From Akkermansia muciniphila (GTDB lineage: Bacteria > Verrucomicrobiota > Verrucomicrobiia > Verrucomicrobiales > Akkermansiaceae): 54,938 nucleotides of DNA. The position numbers and the translations under genes were made by a program. The notes under the pieces are model-generated. The model saw only the letters and a list, made by a program, of their open reading frames with translations. It searched no databases and was not told the DNA's origin. This document shows positions 14,986 through 22,948 of the stretch, piece after piece. Location of the stretch: contig CAMAQB010000011.1 in NCBI GenBank assembly GCA_945860285.1, positions 1 to 54,938 on the forward strand. The letters run 5' to 3'. Each line of letters opens with the position of its first letter. Within the stretch, counting starts at the first letter, position 1.

Positions 14986-16029
14986 ATGATCACCGCATCT
15001 CCGTTACCCGCAGAGGATCTTACGCACATCCTCAAACACACCTCGCCGCTGTGGGAGGAAGCTCGCGGGAAAAGCTTTTTTATCACGGGTGGCACGGGGT
15101 TTTTTGGCATGTGGATGCTGGAGTCCTTCACTCACATCAACGATACATTGCAGCTTGGAGTCCGCGCCACTGTCCTCACTCGCGATCCTGTCGCTTTCGC
15201 TAGAAAAGCGCCTCATCTGGCAAATCGGGCTGATCTCTGTTTCATTCAGGGCGACATTCGCAACTTCGTTTTTCCAGAGGGAAACTTCGATTACCTTATC
15301 CACGCTGCTACCGAAGCCAGCGCCAAGCTCAACAGTGAGGCACCTGATGAGATGCTTGATGCCATTGTCGCCGGTATGAGTCGGACCCTTGATTTCGCGG
15401 CAGAGGCAAATGTCAAAAAATTTCTCTTCACCAGCTCTGGTGCCGTTTACGGTCGTCAGCCTTCTGCGCTCACCCACGTTCCTGAAGATTATAACGGTGC
15501 GCCTGATTGCCTCGACCCCGGCTCTGCTTACGGCGAAGGCAAGCGCGTTGCTGAACTAATGGCGGCGATCCATGTGAAACACCATCCCTGCGAAATGAAG
15601 ATCGCCCGCTGCTTCGCATTTGTCGGGCCGCATCTTCCTTTAGATTCTCATTTCGCAATTGGCAATTTCCTGCGTGATGTCATGGCCGGCAGTCCAATCC
15701 GCATCGGCGGCGATGGCACACCGTATCGCTCCTATCTTTACGCGGCAGACCTTGCCATCTGGCTCTGGACTATTCTTTTTAAGGGGAAATCACTTCGACC
15801 CTACAACGTCGGTTCTGCAGAAGACTACTCGATTGCGAGTCTTGCTTCGATCGTGAATGAAGCGCTTGGCGGCAACTCTTCGATTGAAATCGCCCGTTCC
15901 CCCGAGCCTCATTCATCTCCTTCTCGCTACGTTCCTGCCATTGTGCGTGCGCAAACCGAACTGCAACTACATTGTTGCATCCCGCTTTCTGAGAGCATTT
16001 CTCGGACTCATCGCTGGCATTACTCGTAA
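14986..16029 (+). CDS. NAD(P)-dependent epimerase/reductase of the CDP-dideoxyhexose type
   Basis: Extended SDR of 347 residues. It has the loop FITGGTGFFGMWML, strand FTSSGAVYG, the catalytic pair in SAYGEGKRVAE (YxxxK), RCFAFVGPHLPLD and GDGTPYRSYLYAADLA. The divergent acceptor region and its place after rfbFGH suggest a 4-ketoreductase making a CDP-3,6-dideoxyhexose (abequose/paratose type), or the reductase that follows a YerE-type two-carbon transfer (YerF-like). Sequence alone does not choose between these. The start at 14986 avoids a 13-residue extension. It is separated from rfbH by three inserted cassettes (11892-14950). Confidence 0.8.
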   Translation: MITASPLPAEDLTHILKHTSPLWEEARGKSFFITGGTGFFGMWMLESFTHINDTLQLGVRATVLTRDPVAFARKAPHLANRADLCFIQGDIRNFVFPEGNFDYLIHAATEASAKLNSEAPDEMLDAIVAGMSRTLDFAAEANVKKFLFTSSGAVYGRQPSALTHVPEDYNGAPDCLDPGSAYGEGKRVAELMAAIHVKHHPCEMKIARCFAFVGPHLPLDSHFAIGNFLRDVMAGSPIRIGGDGTPYRSYLYAADLAIWLWTILFKGKSLRPYNVGSAEDYSIASLASIVNEALGGNSSIEIARSPEPHSSPSRYVPAIVRAQTELQLHCCIPLSESISRTHRWHYS

Positions 16030-16051
16030 CGCACTATATTACTTTTGTTTT

Positions 16052-16258
16052 ATGACATCCAAAATTCGAGACGCTGACTACGTATTTTGCGCACTGGCAG
16101 ATCAGGGCGCAGATCACATTTTTCTCGTCAACGGTGGATGTGCGATGCACCTGAACAATGGACTGGGACGGAATCCGCTGCTACATTACGTCTGCAATCA
16201 TAAGGCGCTTGGAAGGATCCCAGCGCAGACGTCTACGCACGTCCAATATGTGCGATGA
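16052..16258 (+). pseudogene. N-terminal stub of a TPP-dependent, YerE/acetolactate-synthase-like enzyme
   Basis: A frame starting at ATG 16052 gives 68 residues. Its first 50 (DADYVFCALADQGADHIFLV, then GGCAMHLNNGLGRNPLLHYVCNH) match the N-terminus of TPP-dependent enzymes; the intact paralogue at 18696 has the same pattern (CFMLAGGGCMHL). Such enzymes are about 550-600 residues long and need a glutamate just after this point, so the gene has lost almost everything. The sequence decays after NHK. In complete rfbFGH loci a gene of this type often follows the SDR, so this is a truncated original member of the pathway. Confidence 0.75.
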
Positions 16259-16529
16259 TCTCAATCGTAAATTTAAGCGTCGCACGCGCGTTGGCGGACT
16301 CTTCCCTAACAAGACATCAGTTCTGTGCCTCGTCACAGACTTCGTAATGGAAACTTCCGAGGAATGGGAAACAGATAATGACTATCGCAATCTCACTCCG
16401 CAAAACAGCATCCCTAACACTCATAATCAACAACAGCCAGTAGCTTTAAATCAGCCACCAAATCAATTCTGAATACTTTTACAGATAAAATGTTGCTTAA
16501 TCAAAAAAATAGTTGATATCCTCTCATAA
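16259..16529. other. Decayed spacer before the second sugar module
   Basis: No gene is recognised here. The first part may be degraded TPP-enzyme sequence but shows no alignable motif. The last 60 bases are very AT-rich and probably carry the promoter of the following operon. TTGCTT near 16492 and ATATCC are a poor -35/-10 pair, so I do not place a promoter. Confidence 0.4.
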
Positions 16530-17324
16530 ATGAAATGTGTTATACTTTGTGGTGGACGCGGCATTATTGACCCGGAAACACGTCAGCGGATTCCAAAAGC
16601 CTTAATGCAGGTAGGCGGTCGTCCCTTGATCTGGCACATCATGAAAACTTTTGCTGCGGCCGGACATACCGATTTTATTCTGGCTCTGGGCGAAGGAGGA
16701 GATGCGATTCGCAGATCTTTTCTTAATAACCACATCGAGGGTCGAGACATCGAGTTGGTAGGCGGTTCCAGCGACATCCGTTACTTGACGCCCGCAGACG
16801 AAGAGTCTTGGACGATCAAATGTGTCGATACTGGCCAGAATGCGCAGACGGGCAGTCGCATCGCTCGCTGTCGGCGTTACCTGGAATCAGAGCAGTTTTT
16901 CGTCACCTACAGTGACTGTCTTTGCAATGTAGATCTGGGGGCTCTGTGCATGGCGCATCAGAAAAACGGCAATGTTATCACCGTAACCGGAGTTCAACCT
17001 CCCAGCCGTTTCGGGACGTTCATCGTTTCTGAGGAAAGCGTAACAGGATACTCACTAGAGGCCAAACTGACTGGCATCGGAGGATATCTCAACGGTGGCT
17101 ACATGGTCACGGACGAACGTGTGTTCGACTATCTTCAGGTCTTTAGCGAGTGTAATCTTGAGAGGGATGTATTACCTGCGATGTTGGCGGATCAAGCCAT
17201 CGGATTATTCCCGCACGACGGATATTGGCAGGCGGTGGACACCGAGAGGGAACTAGAGCTTGTCACTCGTTTGCATCTTGAGAATCAGCGCCCATGGTTA
17301 TCTCTGCGCAGCGGACCACTTTAA
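16530..17324 (+). CDS. Divergent sugar-1-phosphate nucleotidyltransferase (RfbF-like)
   Basis: A 264-residue relative of the rfbF product. It shares CVILCGGRG, PKALMQVGGRPLIWHIMKTF, the VTYSDCLCNVDL metal site, GVQPPSRFG and LNGGYMVTD. The activating loop is abnormal: where RfbF has GGLGTRL, this protein has GGRGIID, so the conserved Thr-Arg (12-13) is Ile-Ile, while the PK lysine (Lys23) remains at the same spacing. Nucleotide and sugar are therefore unclear, and it may be inactive or have changed specificity. It heads a run of closely spaced genes (12 bases to the next). Confidence 0.8.
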   Translation: MKCVILCGGRGIIDPETRQRIPKALMQVGGRPLIWHIMKTFAAAGHTDFILALGEGGDAIRRSFLNNHIEGRDIELVGGSSDIRYLTPADEESWTIKCVDTGQNAQTGSRIARCRRYLESEQFFVTYSDCLCNVDLGALCMAHQKNGNVITVTGVQPPSRFGTFIVSEESVTGYSLEAKLTGIGGYLNGGYMVTDERVFDYLQVFSECNLERDVLPAMLADQAIGLFPHDGYWQAVDTERELELVTRLHLENQRPWLSLRSGPL

Positions 17325-17336
17325 CTTTCCCAGCTT

Positions 17337-17864
17337 ATGATCATGAATAATAAAGCAGTAATCGTATTAGCAGCAGGCGTAGAAGACACCGAGTTCGCCT
17401 ATCCCTATTATCGCCTTCAGGAAGCTGGATTCAAAGTGGATGTCGCCACGAAGGGGGGGAAAGATACGGAGGGCAAATGGGGACTACCGATCGCTGCCAC
17501 CGTGGACGCCGAACTGATCAAGGAGAACGACTACGAGATCATCGTGATTCCAGGAGGATACGAGTCCCCGGATCGAGTACGACAGATTGATAATGTTCTA
17601 AAAATCCTACGCGATTTCGATACGAAAAGGAAGGTCATTTCAAGCGTCTGCCATGGACCGTGGGTCTTGGTTTCTGCGGGTATAGTGAGAGGCCGCCGGA
17701 TGACTTGCTACGCCGGATGCAAGGACGATCTGATCAATGCAGGAGCGCTTTACGAGGCATCCCCTGTTGTCACTGATGACAATATCGTGACAGCACCGCA
17801 CTTCCGGAACAACCCGGAGTGGCTTCGTGCCACTCTAGATGCTTACGCAGCACGCAGACCCTGA
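17337..17864 (+). CDS. DJ-1/PfpI-family protein
   Basis: A 175-residue class I glutamine-amidotransferase-like protein. The nucleophile elbow is SVCHGPWVL with Cys105-His106. A glutamate (Glu16 or Glu19, in AGVEDTEF) would assist it, and VIPGGYESPDRVR is the family's second signature. Family members act as proteases, deglycases/hydratases or chaperones; none is standard for polysaccharide synthesis, so the position inside a sugar-nucleotide operon is notable. The start may be 17337 or the ATG at 17343. It could act on a reactive keto or aldehyde intermediate (inference). Confidence 0.85.
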   Translation: MIMNNKAVIVLAAGVEDTEFAYPYYRLQEAGFKVDVATKGGKDTEGKWGLPIAATVDAELIKENDYEIIVIPGGYESPDRVRQIDNVLKILRDFDTKRKVISSVCHGPWVLVSAGIVRGRRMTCYAGCKDDLINAGALYEASPVVTDDNIVTAPHFRNNPEWLRATLDAYAARRP

Positions 17865-17885
17865 GTTCGAAACAGCATTTTGCAA

Positions 17886-18668
17886 ATGGAGCGTTCGCTA
17901 CCTACAACTCTTGTGCATCGTATTTTTCCGGGATCGGCGGATTTCGAGAATCTGTCTCGCTTTCGGACTGAGCAATCAGCCGAGGCGAACTCCTTCGATT
18001 TTTCGCGCGTCGTTGTGAACAAGCCCTGGGGTTACGAATACCTCTGGTTTCAAAACTCCTCGGTTGCAGTCTGGATGCTCCATATCGCGGAAGGTCATTC
18101 GACATCAATGCACTGCCACGCACGCAAGCGAACATCGTTGATTGTATTAGAGGGAGAAGTAGAATGCTCGACTTTCGAAAATAGATACGTTCTAGGTGCT
18201 GGTGGTGCTGTCGTGCTTGAACCCTGTGTCTTTCACGCCACCCGCTCGAAAATTCCTTCTTTCGTTTTGGAAGTTGAAACGCCACCGCTCAAGGGAGACT
18301 TGCTCCGCTACCGTGACGATTTTGGTCGGGCAGGAAGAGGATACGAAGCGGCGAAGCAATACTCGACTGACTTTTCCCAATACAATTATTGCCCCCTGAT
18401 AATTGTTGATGGACAGGCAAAGCCTATGACATTCGGCGGATTGTCTCTGGATTACTGTTCTGCGCGCACAACCGGGGATCTACTCGCTGCTCATAAAACC
18501 GGTGGGCTAATCGTTCCTTTCTTAGGGCGCCTTCTCTTCGATCGCGAATTGATTGCCGACATAGGCGAAGCCGTGGCAGCTAACGAAATACCGATGGAAA
18601 GTTGTCCGAATAGCTTTGCGCCCGTCGAGATGCTCCGCATTCACTCGTTGTCGCAATTACCAGCATAA
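17886..18668 (+). CDS. Cupin-domain protein, sugar-isomerase-like
   Basis: A 260-residue protein with a central cupin. VNKPWGYEYLW resembles the opening of phosphomannose isomerase/sugar cupins. Then come SMHCHARKRTSLIVLEGEVE, with metal-ligand histidines in an HCHxxK/R arrangement, and GGAVVLEPCVFHAT for the second cupin motif. The remaining 120 residues have no feature I can name. A role as sugar isomerase or epimerase, or a sensor of the module's intermediate, is possible. The start is the ATG at 17886; an alternative TTG lies 6 bases upstream. Confidence 0.72.
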   Translation: MERSLPTTLVHRIFPGSADFENLSRFRTEQSAEANSFDFSRVVVNKPWGYEYLWFQNSSVAVWMLHIAEGHSTSMHCHARKRTSLIVLEGEVECSTFENRYVLGAGGAVVLEPCVFHATRSKIPSFVLEVETPPLKGDLLRYRDDFGRAGRGYEAAKQYSTDFSQYNYCPLIIVDGQAKPMTFGGLSLDYCSARTTGDLLAAHKTGGLIVPFLGRLLFDRELIADIGEAVAANEIPMESCPNSFAPVEMLRIHSLSQLPA

Positions 18669-18695
18669 ATTTTCCTGCGCTTAACCTTTTTCTTC

Positions 18696-20507
18696 ATGAA
18701 CGAAATTAAATATTCTGACCTCCTCGGCGACTGGCTCAAAGAACTTGGATACACACATTGTTTCATGCTCGCAGGGGGTGGGTGCATGCACTTAATAGAT
18801 GGTTTCCGTTCGAAATTTGAGTGCATCCCTGTTGTTAATGAAGTGGCAGCAGGGATCGCCGTCGAGCATTTCAACCAGTGTAACCCACATGGTAAGAAGG
18901 CGTTTGCTTTGGTCACAACCGGCCCAGGTTTTACAAATATAACGACCGCGGTCGCTGGTGCCTATTGTGAGCGAAGAGAATTGCTCGTAATCGCTGGCCA
19001 AGTCAAATCCAGCGATTTGCTCACGCCACCTCTCCGCCAAAGGGGCATTCAGGAAGTAGATGGAACCGCACTTACACGTTCGATTTCCGTAGAAAGCACC
19101 TGCCTCACACAGCCGATTTCCCGCGCTGACTTTCGCAAAAAAGTATTGCACGGGCGCAAACCTCATCCCGGCCCGGTGATCATCGAAGTGTGTCTAGACG
19201 TGCAAGGTGCGCGAGTATCCCGTGTCGAATTGGAAGAGGATTCGGTCATAGTGAATCCACCTGTAGAGTCGAATGCCTCCTCATCTCATCTGCAACAGGC
19301 CATTTCCGTCCTTGCGGATGCCCTCAACGATGCCCAAAGGCCTGTCGTTTTGATTGGCGGTTTGGTTTCCCGCGAAATCGTCTGGTCTCATTTGAATATG
19401 CTCGAAGAAATCGGCATTCCTGTCATGACTGCCTCGTCGGCTATCGACCGAATTCCCAGTGACTCGCCTATGGATGCCGGTAGACCCGGTACTTGGGGAG
19501 GGCAGCGATCGGCGAATCTCCTCATTGCGCAGGCGGACGTGGTGGTTGCCATCGGTGTTCAGCTAGATCTTCAACAAACTGGTTTTAACTGGAACGAGTT
19601 TATCCCCAGCGGGCGTCTCTATCAAGTTTATCCCTGCGCGGCGGAGCTTGAAAAAGGTCATCCTTTGCTGGAAGCCGGCTACGAGCTCGATCCGGATGAA
19701 TGCTTCACAGGTCTACTGGCGCGGATTGAATGGGTTGATCACCTTGATTGGGGCGGATATGTGCGCAAGGTCAGAAGACTGCTTCCTACTCTGGAACCTG
19801 ATAATGCACCCCGTGCCGGTTTCCTCTCCTCTTTCGAAGTTTTGCGAAATTTGTCGTTGAGCGTCAGTGAGGAGACTATTCTCGCTTTAAGTTCTAGCGG
19901 AGGCTCCTTTACTGCTGCTCTGCAGGTTTACCATGTTCATCGCAACCAATACGCGACCAGCAGTCCCGCGTTCGCGAGCATGGGATACGGGTTGGCTACG
20001 GCAATTGGAGCGGCTTTTGCGCAACCTGGCAAGCGGGTCATCCTAGTTGAAGGCGACGGAGGTTTTGCACAGAATCTTCAAGAACTCGCCATCATCCGTC
20101 GCCACAATCTTCCGGTTAAGATCTTCATTCTAGATAACGGTGGATATGGCTCGATACGAGCGACTCAGAAAAAGTTCTTTGGCGGAGCCTATGTCGGCTG
20201 CGACGAGGCCACTGGGCTTGGCTTTCCTGATTGGATTTCTCTTTTCCAAGCATTCGGCATCAAAGCTAGTGTGCTAGCTCACGACGACGCCACTCCCGAT
20301 CGCCTCGCCATTCTTCTTTCTGGGGCGGAGCCAGAGGCGTGGCTGGTAAAAGTTGATCCTGAGCAATCAAACTGGCCTGTGGTTTCCTCCCGTATTCTGC
20401 CAGACGGACGAATGACATCCAATCCCTTATACAACATGCTTCCGCCACTCGCTCCAGAACTAGCAGCCGAAACGAGTCGTTACTTGCCTGATCGCACATC
20501 GACTTAG
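18696..20507 (+). CDS. TPP-dependent enzyme (acetolactate-synthase/YerE-like)
   Basis: A 603-residue, full-length three-domain TPP enzyme. The PYR domain has CFMLAGGGCMHL and the catalytic-type Glu49 (VVNEVAAG), followed by TTGPGFTNI. The central domain has PVVLIGG and the PP domain has EGDGGFAQN and DNGGYGSI, the Mg-TPP motif. The family condenses or decarboxylates 2-keto acids. In sugar clusters, YerE adds the acetyl unit of pyruvate to a CDP-4-keto-dideoxyhexose. The stub at 16052 is a paralogue. Substrate is inferred only. The ATG is 27 bases after the cupin gene. Confidence 0.85.
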   Translation: MNEIKYSDLLGDWLKELGYTHCFMLAGGGCMHLIDGFRSKFECIPVVNEVAAGIAVEHFNQCNPHGKKAFALVTTGPGFTNITTAVAGAYCERRELLVIAGQVKSSDLLTPPLRQRGIQEVDGTALTRSISVESTCLTQPISRADFRKKVLHGRKPHPGPVIIEVCLDVQGARVSRVELEEDSVIVNPPVESNASSSHLQQAISVLADALNDAQRPVVLIGGLVSREIVWSHLNMLEEIGIPVMTASSAIDRIPSDSPMDAGRPGTWGGQRSANLLIAQADVVVAIGVQLDLQQTGFNWNEFIPSGRLYQVYPCAAELEKGHPLLEAGYELDPDECFTGLLARIEWVDHLDWGGYVRKVRRLLPTLEPDNAPRAGFLSSFEVLRNLSLSVSEETILALSSSGGSFTAALQVYHVHRNQYATSSPAFASMGYGLATAIGAAFAQPGKRVILVEGDGGFAQNLQELAIIRRHNLPVKIFILDNGGYGSIRATQKKFFGGAYVGCDEATGLGFPDWISLFQAFGIKASVLAHDDATPDRLAILLSGAEPEAWLVKVDPEQSNWPVVSSRILPDGRMTSNPLYNMLPPLAPELAAETSRYLPDRTST

Positions 20508-20541
20508 TCCGACTTTCACATCCATCCGCTTATCCAGACTA

Positions 20542-21582
20542 ATGAACTCTCATCTTGTTTCCGCGCCCGATTTAGAACTTTGGGTCACAGATGCTTTTAT
20601 TTCAGTTGGACTTACTGAGTCAGATTCTCGTTTGGCAGCTATAATGCTCGTACAGACGAGTCTTTGGGGTATCGATTCTCATGGTGTGGCAAGGGTGCCG
20701 CATTACCTCGAACGCATCAGCACCGGTTCCATCCGAGCGGTTCCACAGATGGATTACACGGCCACGGGTGCCGCGACGGGTAGCTTGGATGGCGATCATG
20801 GGCTTGGGTTCATAGTCTGTCAGCGTGCCATGGAAGAGGCAATCACGCTGGCGCATGCAGCGGGTGTCGGCGTCGTGGGCGTGAAGAATTCTAGCCACTG
20901 TGGAGCGATTGGCCTCTACACGAGGCAGGCTGTCAAGGCTGGAATGATCGGCATTGCATTTACCCATTCGGATTCTTTTGTAGCGCCGCATCGAGGCAAG
21001 TCGGCATTTTTCGGAACCAATCCAATCTCAATCGCTATCCCATCGACATATGCCCAGCGTCCTCTTTGCCTGGATATGGCCACAAGCATCGTGCCTTGGA
21101 ACCGCATCATGAATGCACGCCGTGAGAACTGCAGCATTCCGTTTGGCTATGGCGTTAATAGACTGGGCGAGGATACGACTAATCCACACGAGGTTACAGC
21201 CGTAAAACCCATGGCAGACCACAAAGGCTACGCAATGGCTTTCCTGATCGATATGCTGTGTGGGCCACTGAACGGCATGGCTTTTGGTCCCGGGCTGACT
21301 AAGATGTATGAACAACTCGATGAACATAGAAGATTGGGTTCGTTAATGATAGCGCTGGATCCCAGACGTTTTTCCGGAGGTTTGACCCTTGCGGCCCAAG
21401 TGGCGGCAGCTATTGCAGCGGTCACCGGACAAAATCAGGGGATTCTTTATCCAGGAGAACCCGAATATCTCTCCGCCGAAATTCGCGGCCAGTGCGGGAT
21501 ACCCATTGAACCTGGCCTTTGGCAGCAGATGGAGCATTGGTCTTCGTGTATGAATATTCCCCTCCCTACAACAATACCGTAA
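20542..21582 (+). CDS. Ldh-family NAD(P)-dependent oxidoreductase (malate/L-sulfolactate dehydrogenase type)
   Basis: A 346-residue type 2 malate/L-lactate dehydrogenase fold. It shows WGIDSHGVARVPHYLERI, SLDGDHGLGFIVCQRAM, KNSSHCGAIGLYTRQAV, FGTNPISIAIP, LDMATSIVPW and the DHKGYAMAFLIDML catalytic segment. The family reduces 2-keto acids. Members also occur in surface-sugar clusters beside NeuB-like synthases, where the true substrate is unsettled. The HAD gene begins on the very next base, so they are co-expressed. Confidence 0.88.
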   Translation: MNSHLVSAPDLELWVTDAFISVGLTESDSRLAAIMLVQTSLWGIDSHGVARVPHYLERISTGSIRAVPQMDYTATGAATGSLDGDHGLGFIVCQRAMEEAITLAHAAGVGVVGVKNSSHCGAIGLYTRQAVKAGMIGIAFTHSDSFVAPHRGKSAFFGTNPISIAIPSTYAQRPLCLDMATSIVPWNRIMNARRENCSIPFGYGVNRLGEDTTNPHEVTAVKPMADHKGYAMAFLIDMLCGPLNGMAFGPGLTKMYEQLDEHRRLGSLMIALDPRRFSGGLTLAAQVAAAIAAVTGQNQGILYPGEPEYLSAEIRGQCGIPIEPGLWQQMEHWSSCMNIPLPTTIP

Positions 21583-22230
21583 ATGTCCGCAGCCATTCTC
21601 TTCGACTTCGATGGTGTCATCGCTGATACTCCACAATGGAACGCTCTCGCCTGGCAAAAAGTATTTGCTGAAAAAGGTGCGACTATTTCCCTCTTGGATT
21701 ACTTTCGCATGGAAGGTCGAGGACCAGATGCCATTGCCCGTCATTTTTGTCGAGAACATGGGTTAGCTCTGTCGCTCGAAAGCGAGCTAGTTCATCACAA
21801 AGAACAAATTATGAACGGATTTGGGCCGATAAGAATCTACACAGAAATCACACCTTTATTAATCAAGCTCGAATCTCTTGGTATTTCTCGCGCCCTTGTG
21901 ACGGGAGCCTCCCGCCACCGTATCCAAAAATCACTACCAAGCCGAATTGCAAAGCTCTTCGATGCGGTGATTACCAGCGATGATGTGGCCGAAACAAAAC
22001 CGTCACCTGAGCCCTATCTTACCGCATCCCGCTTGCTTGGAGCAAATCCCGCTCAAAGCTTTGTCGTAGAAAACGCGCCCCTTGGCATTCGATCGGCAAA
22101 AGCAGGTGGGTTTTATTGCTTCGCATTGCAAACCACCCTGCCACCTGCCGAGCTCACTGGTGCTGACCTAATCGTCAAGGATCATGAAGAGCTCATTCGT
22201 AAACTTTCAGCATTACTGAGTAGAAGATAG
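21583..22230 (+). CDS. HAD-superfamily sugar phosphatase/phosphoglucomutase-like
   Basis: A 215-residue HAD subclass IA protein. Motif I is FDFDGVIADT (nucleophile Asp near 8, acid/base Asp at +2), motif II is LVTGAS, motif III is the lysine in ETKPSPEPY, and motif IV is VENAPLGIRSAKA with Glu-Asn in place of the usual Glu-Asp. The cap is helical, as in beta-phosphoglucomutase. It would dephosphorylate or isomerise a sugar phosphate of the module, for example the phosphorylated product of a NeuB-type condensation. It follows the Ldh gene with no spacer. Confidence 0.82.
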   Translation: MSAAILFDFDGVIADTPQWNALAWQKVFAEKGATISLLDYFRMEGRGPDAIARHFCREHGLALSLESELVHHKEQIMNGFGPIRIYTEITPLLIKLESLGISRALVTGASRHRIQKSLPSRIAKLFDAVITSDDVAETKPSPEPYLTASRLLGANPAQSFVVENAPLGIRSAKAGGFYCFALQTTLPPAELTGADLIVKDHEELIRKLSALLSRR

Positions 22231-22386
22231 GTTGACTATTGTTCGGCGCACGCTGTGTTCGTAAATCCTCAATATTTATCAAATCCCATGGAAAAACAGC
22301 TCGAGAGATAATGCATTTCACGCTTATAATCGCTACACAAAATGTTTCCAGAGTTGGCACGAAGTTTAACATCTTCTGCCCAATGA

Positions 22387-22887
22387 AAAGGTTACCCCCG
22401 AATCGCCCAAAACGCACGTCCCGCGATTGCCTCGACTGGCGGCTCATTCACCAAAGAAATTGATGACCTCGTGAAATTCTCTCAAAATCGCGACATTCCT
22501 TTTGCTCTCAACGACTGCGTCCCGCTTTATCCTTTGGAAGATAGTGATCTAGAGCTAATCAGTTAGATTTTCTCCGCAATCACTTTCCGAATGTAGCGTG
22601 CAATGTCCCCCCGCAAAAAAGTAAAGAATCTTGATGCCCTAGTTCATTGGTTTTACGCCAAACGTGATCTTCCGCAAGGGTATCAAATCACGCAAGAGAA
22701 TATCTTTGAAGATTTCCACTTCGCGATCCCGCTACAGCTGGGCCGAATTTCCTGCCGGGAACTGCTGAATGGCGAGGTCATGACCAAAACTCTGGACAAG
22801 GATGCGGCTCTATCTTTAGATTTCATCAAGGGACTGTATGTCTCGAATCCATATTTGAAGAGTATCCCGTCCGAACGAGGTATTTAA
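22387..22887 (+). pseudogene. Remnant of a NeuB-family (nonulosonate) synthase with SAF domain
   Basis: Two blocks in the same frame are separated by stops at 22564 and 22594. Block 1 (22399-22563) reads RPAIASTGGSFTKEIDDLV and continues to a CVPLYPLED turn, matching the PEP-binding beta-strand and 'hCv..YP' segment of the NeuB TIM barrel. Block 2 (ATG 22603 to stop 22887, 94 codons) is the complete C-terminal SAF/antifreeze-like domain: LVHWFYAKRDLPQGYQIT, a SCRELLNGEV turn, and the family's closing YVSNPYLKSIPSERGI-type tail. The rest of the barrel is missing. A separate short SAF protein is possible, but a deleted synthase is the simpler reading. Confidence 0.75.
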
Positions 22888-22948
22888 TCTGACCAGTTCT
22901 TGATAGGGCTAACTGTCATTCATTTCAAAACGGTAGATTGTATTCCAA

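Noticed and set aside
15857-16258. A 133-codon gene overlapping the end of the SDR
   Set aside because: Only the part from ATG 16052 has homology (TPP-enzyme N-terminus); the upstream part is an out-of-frame shadow of the SDR.
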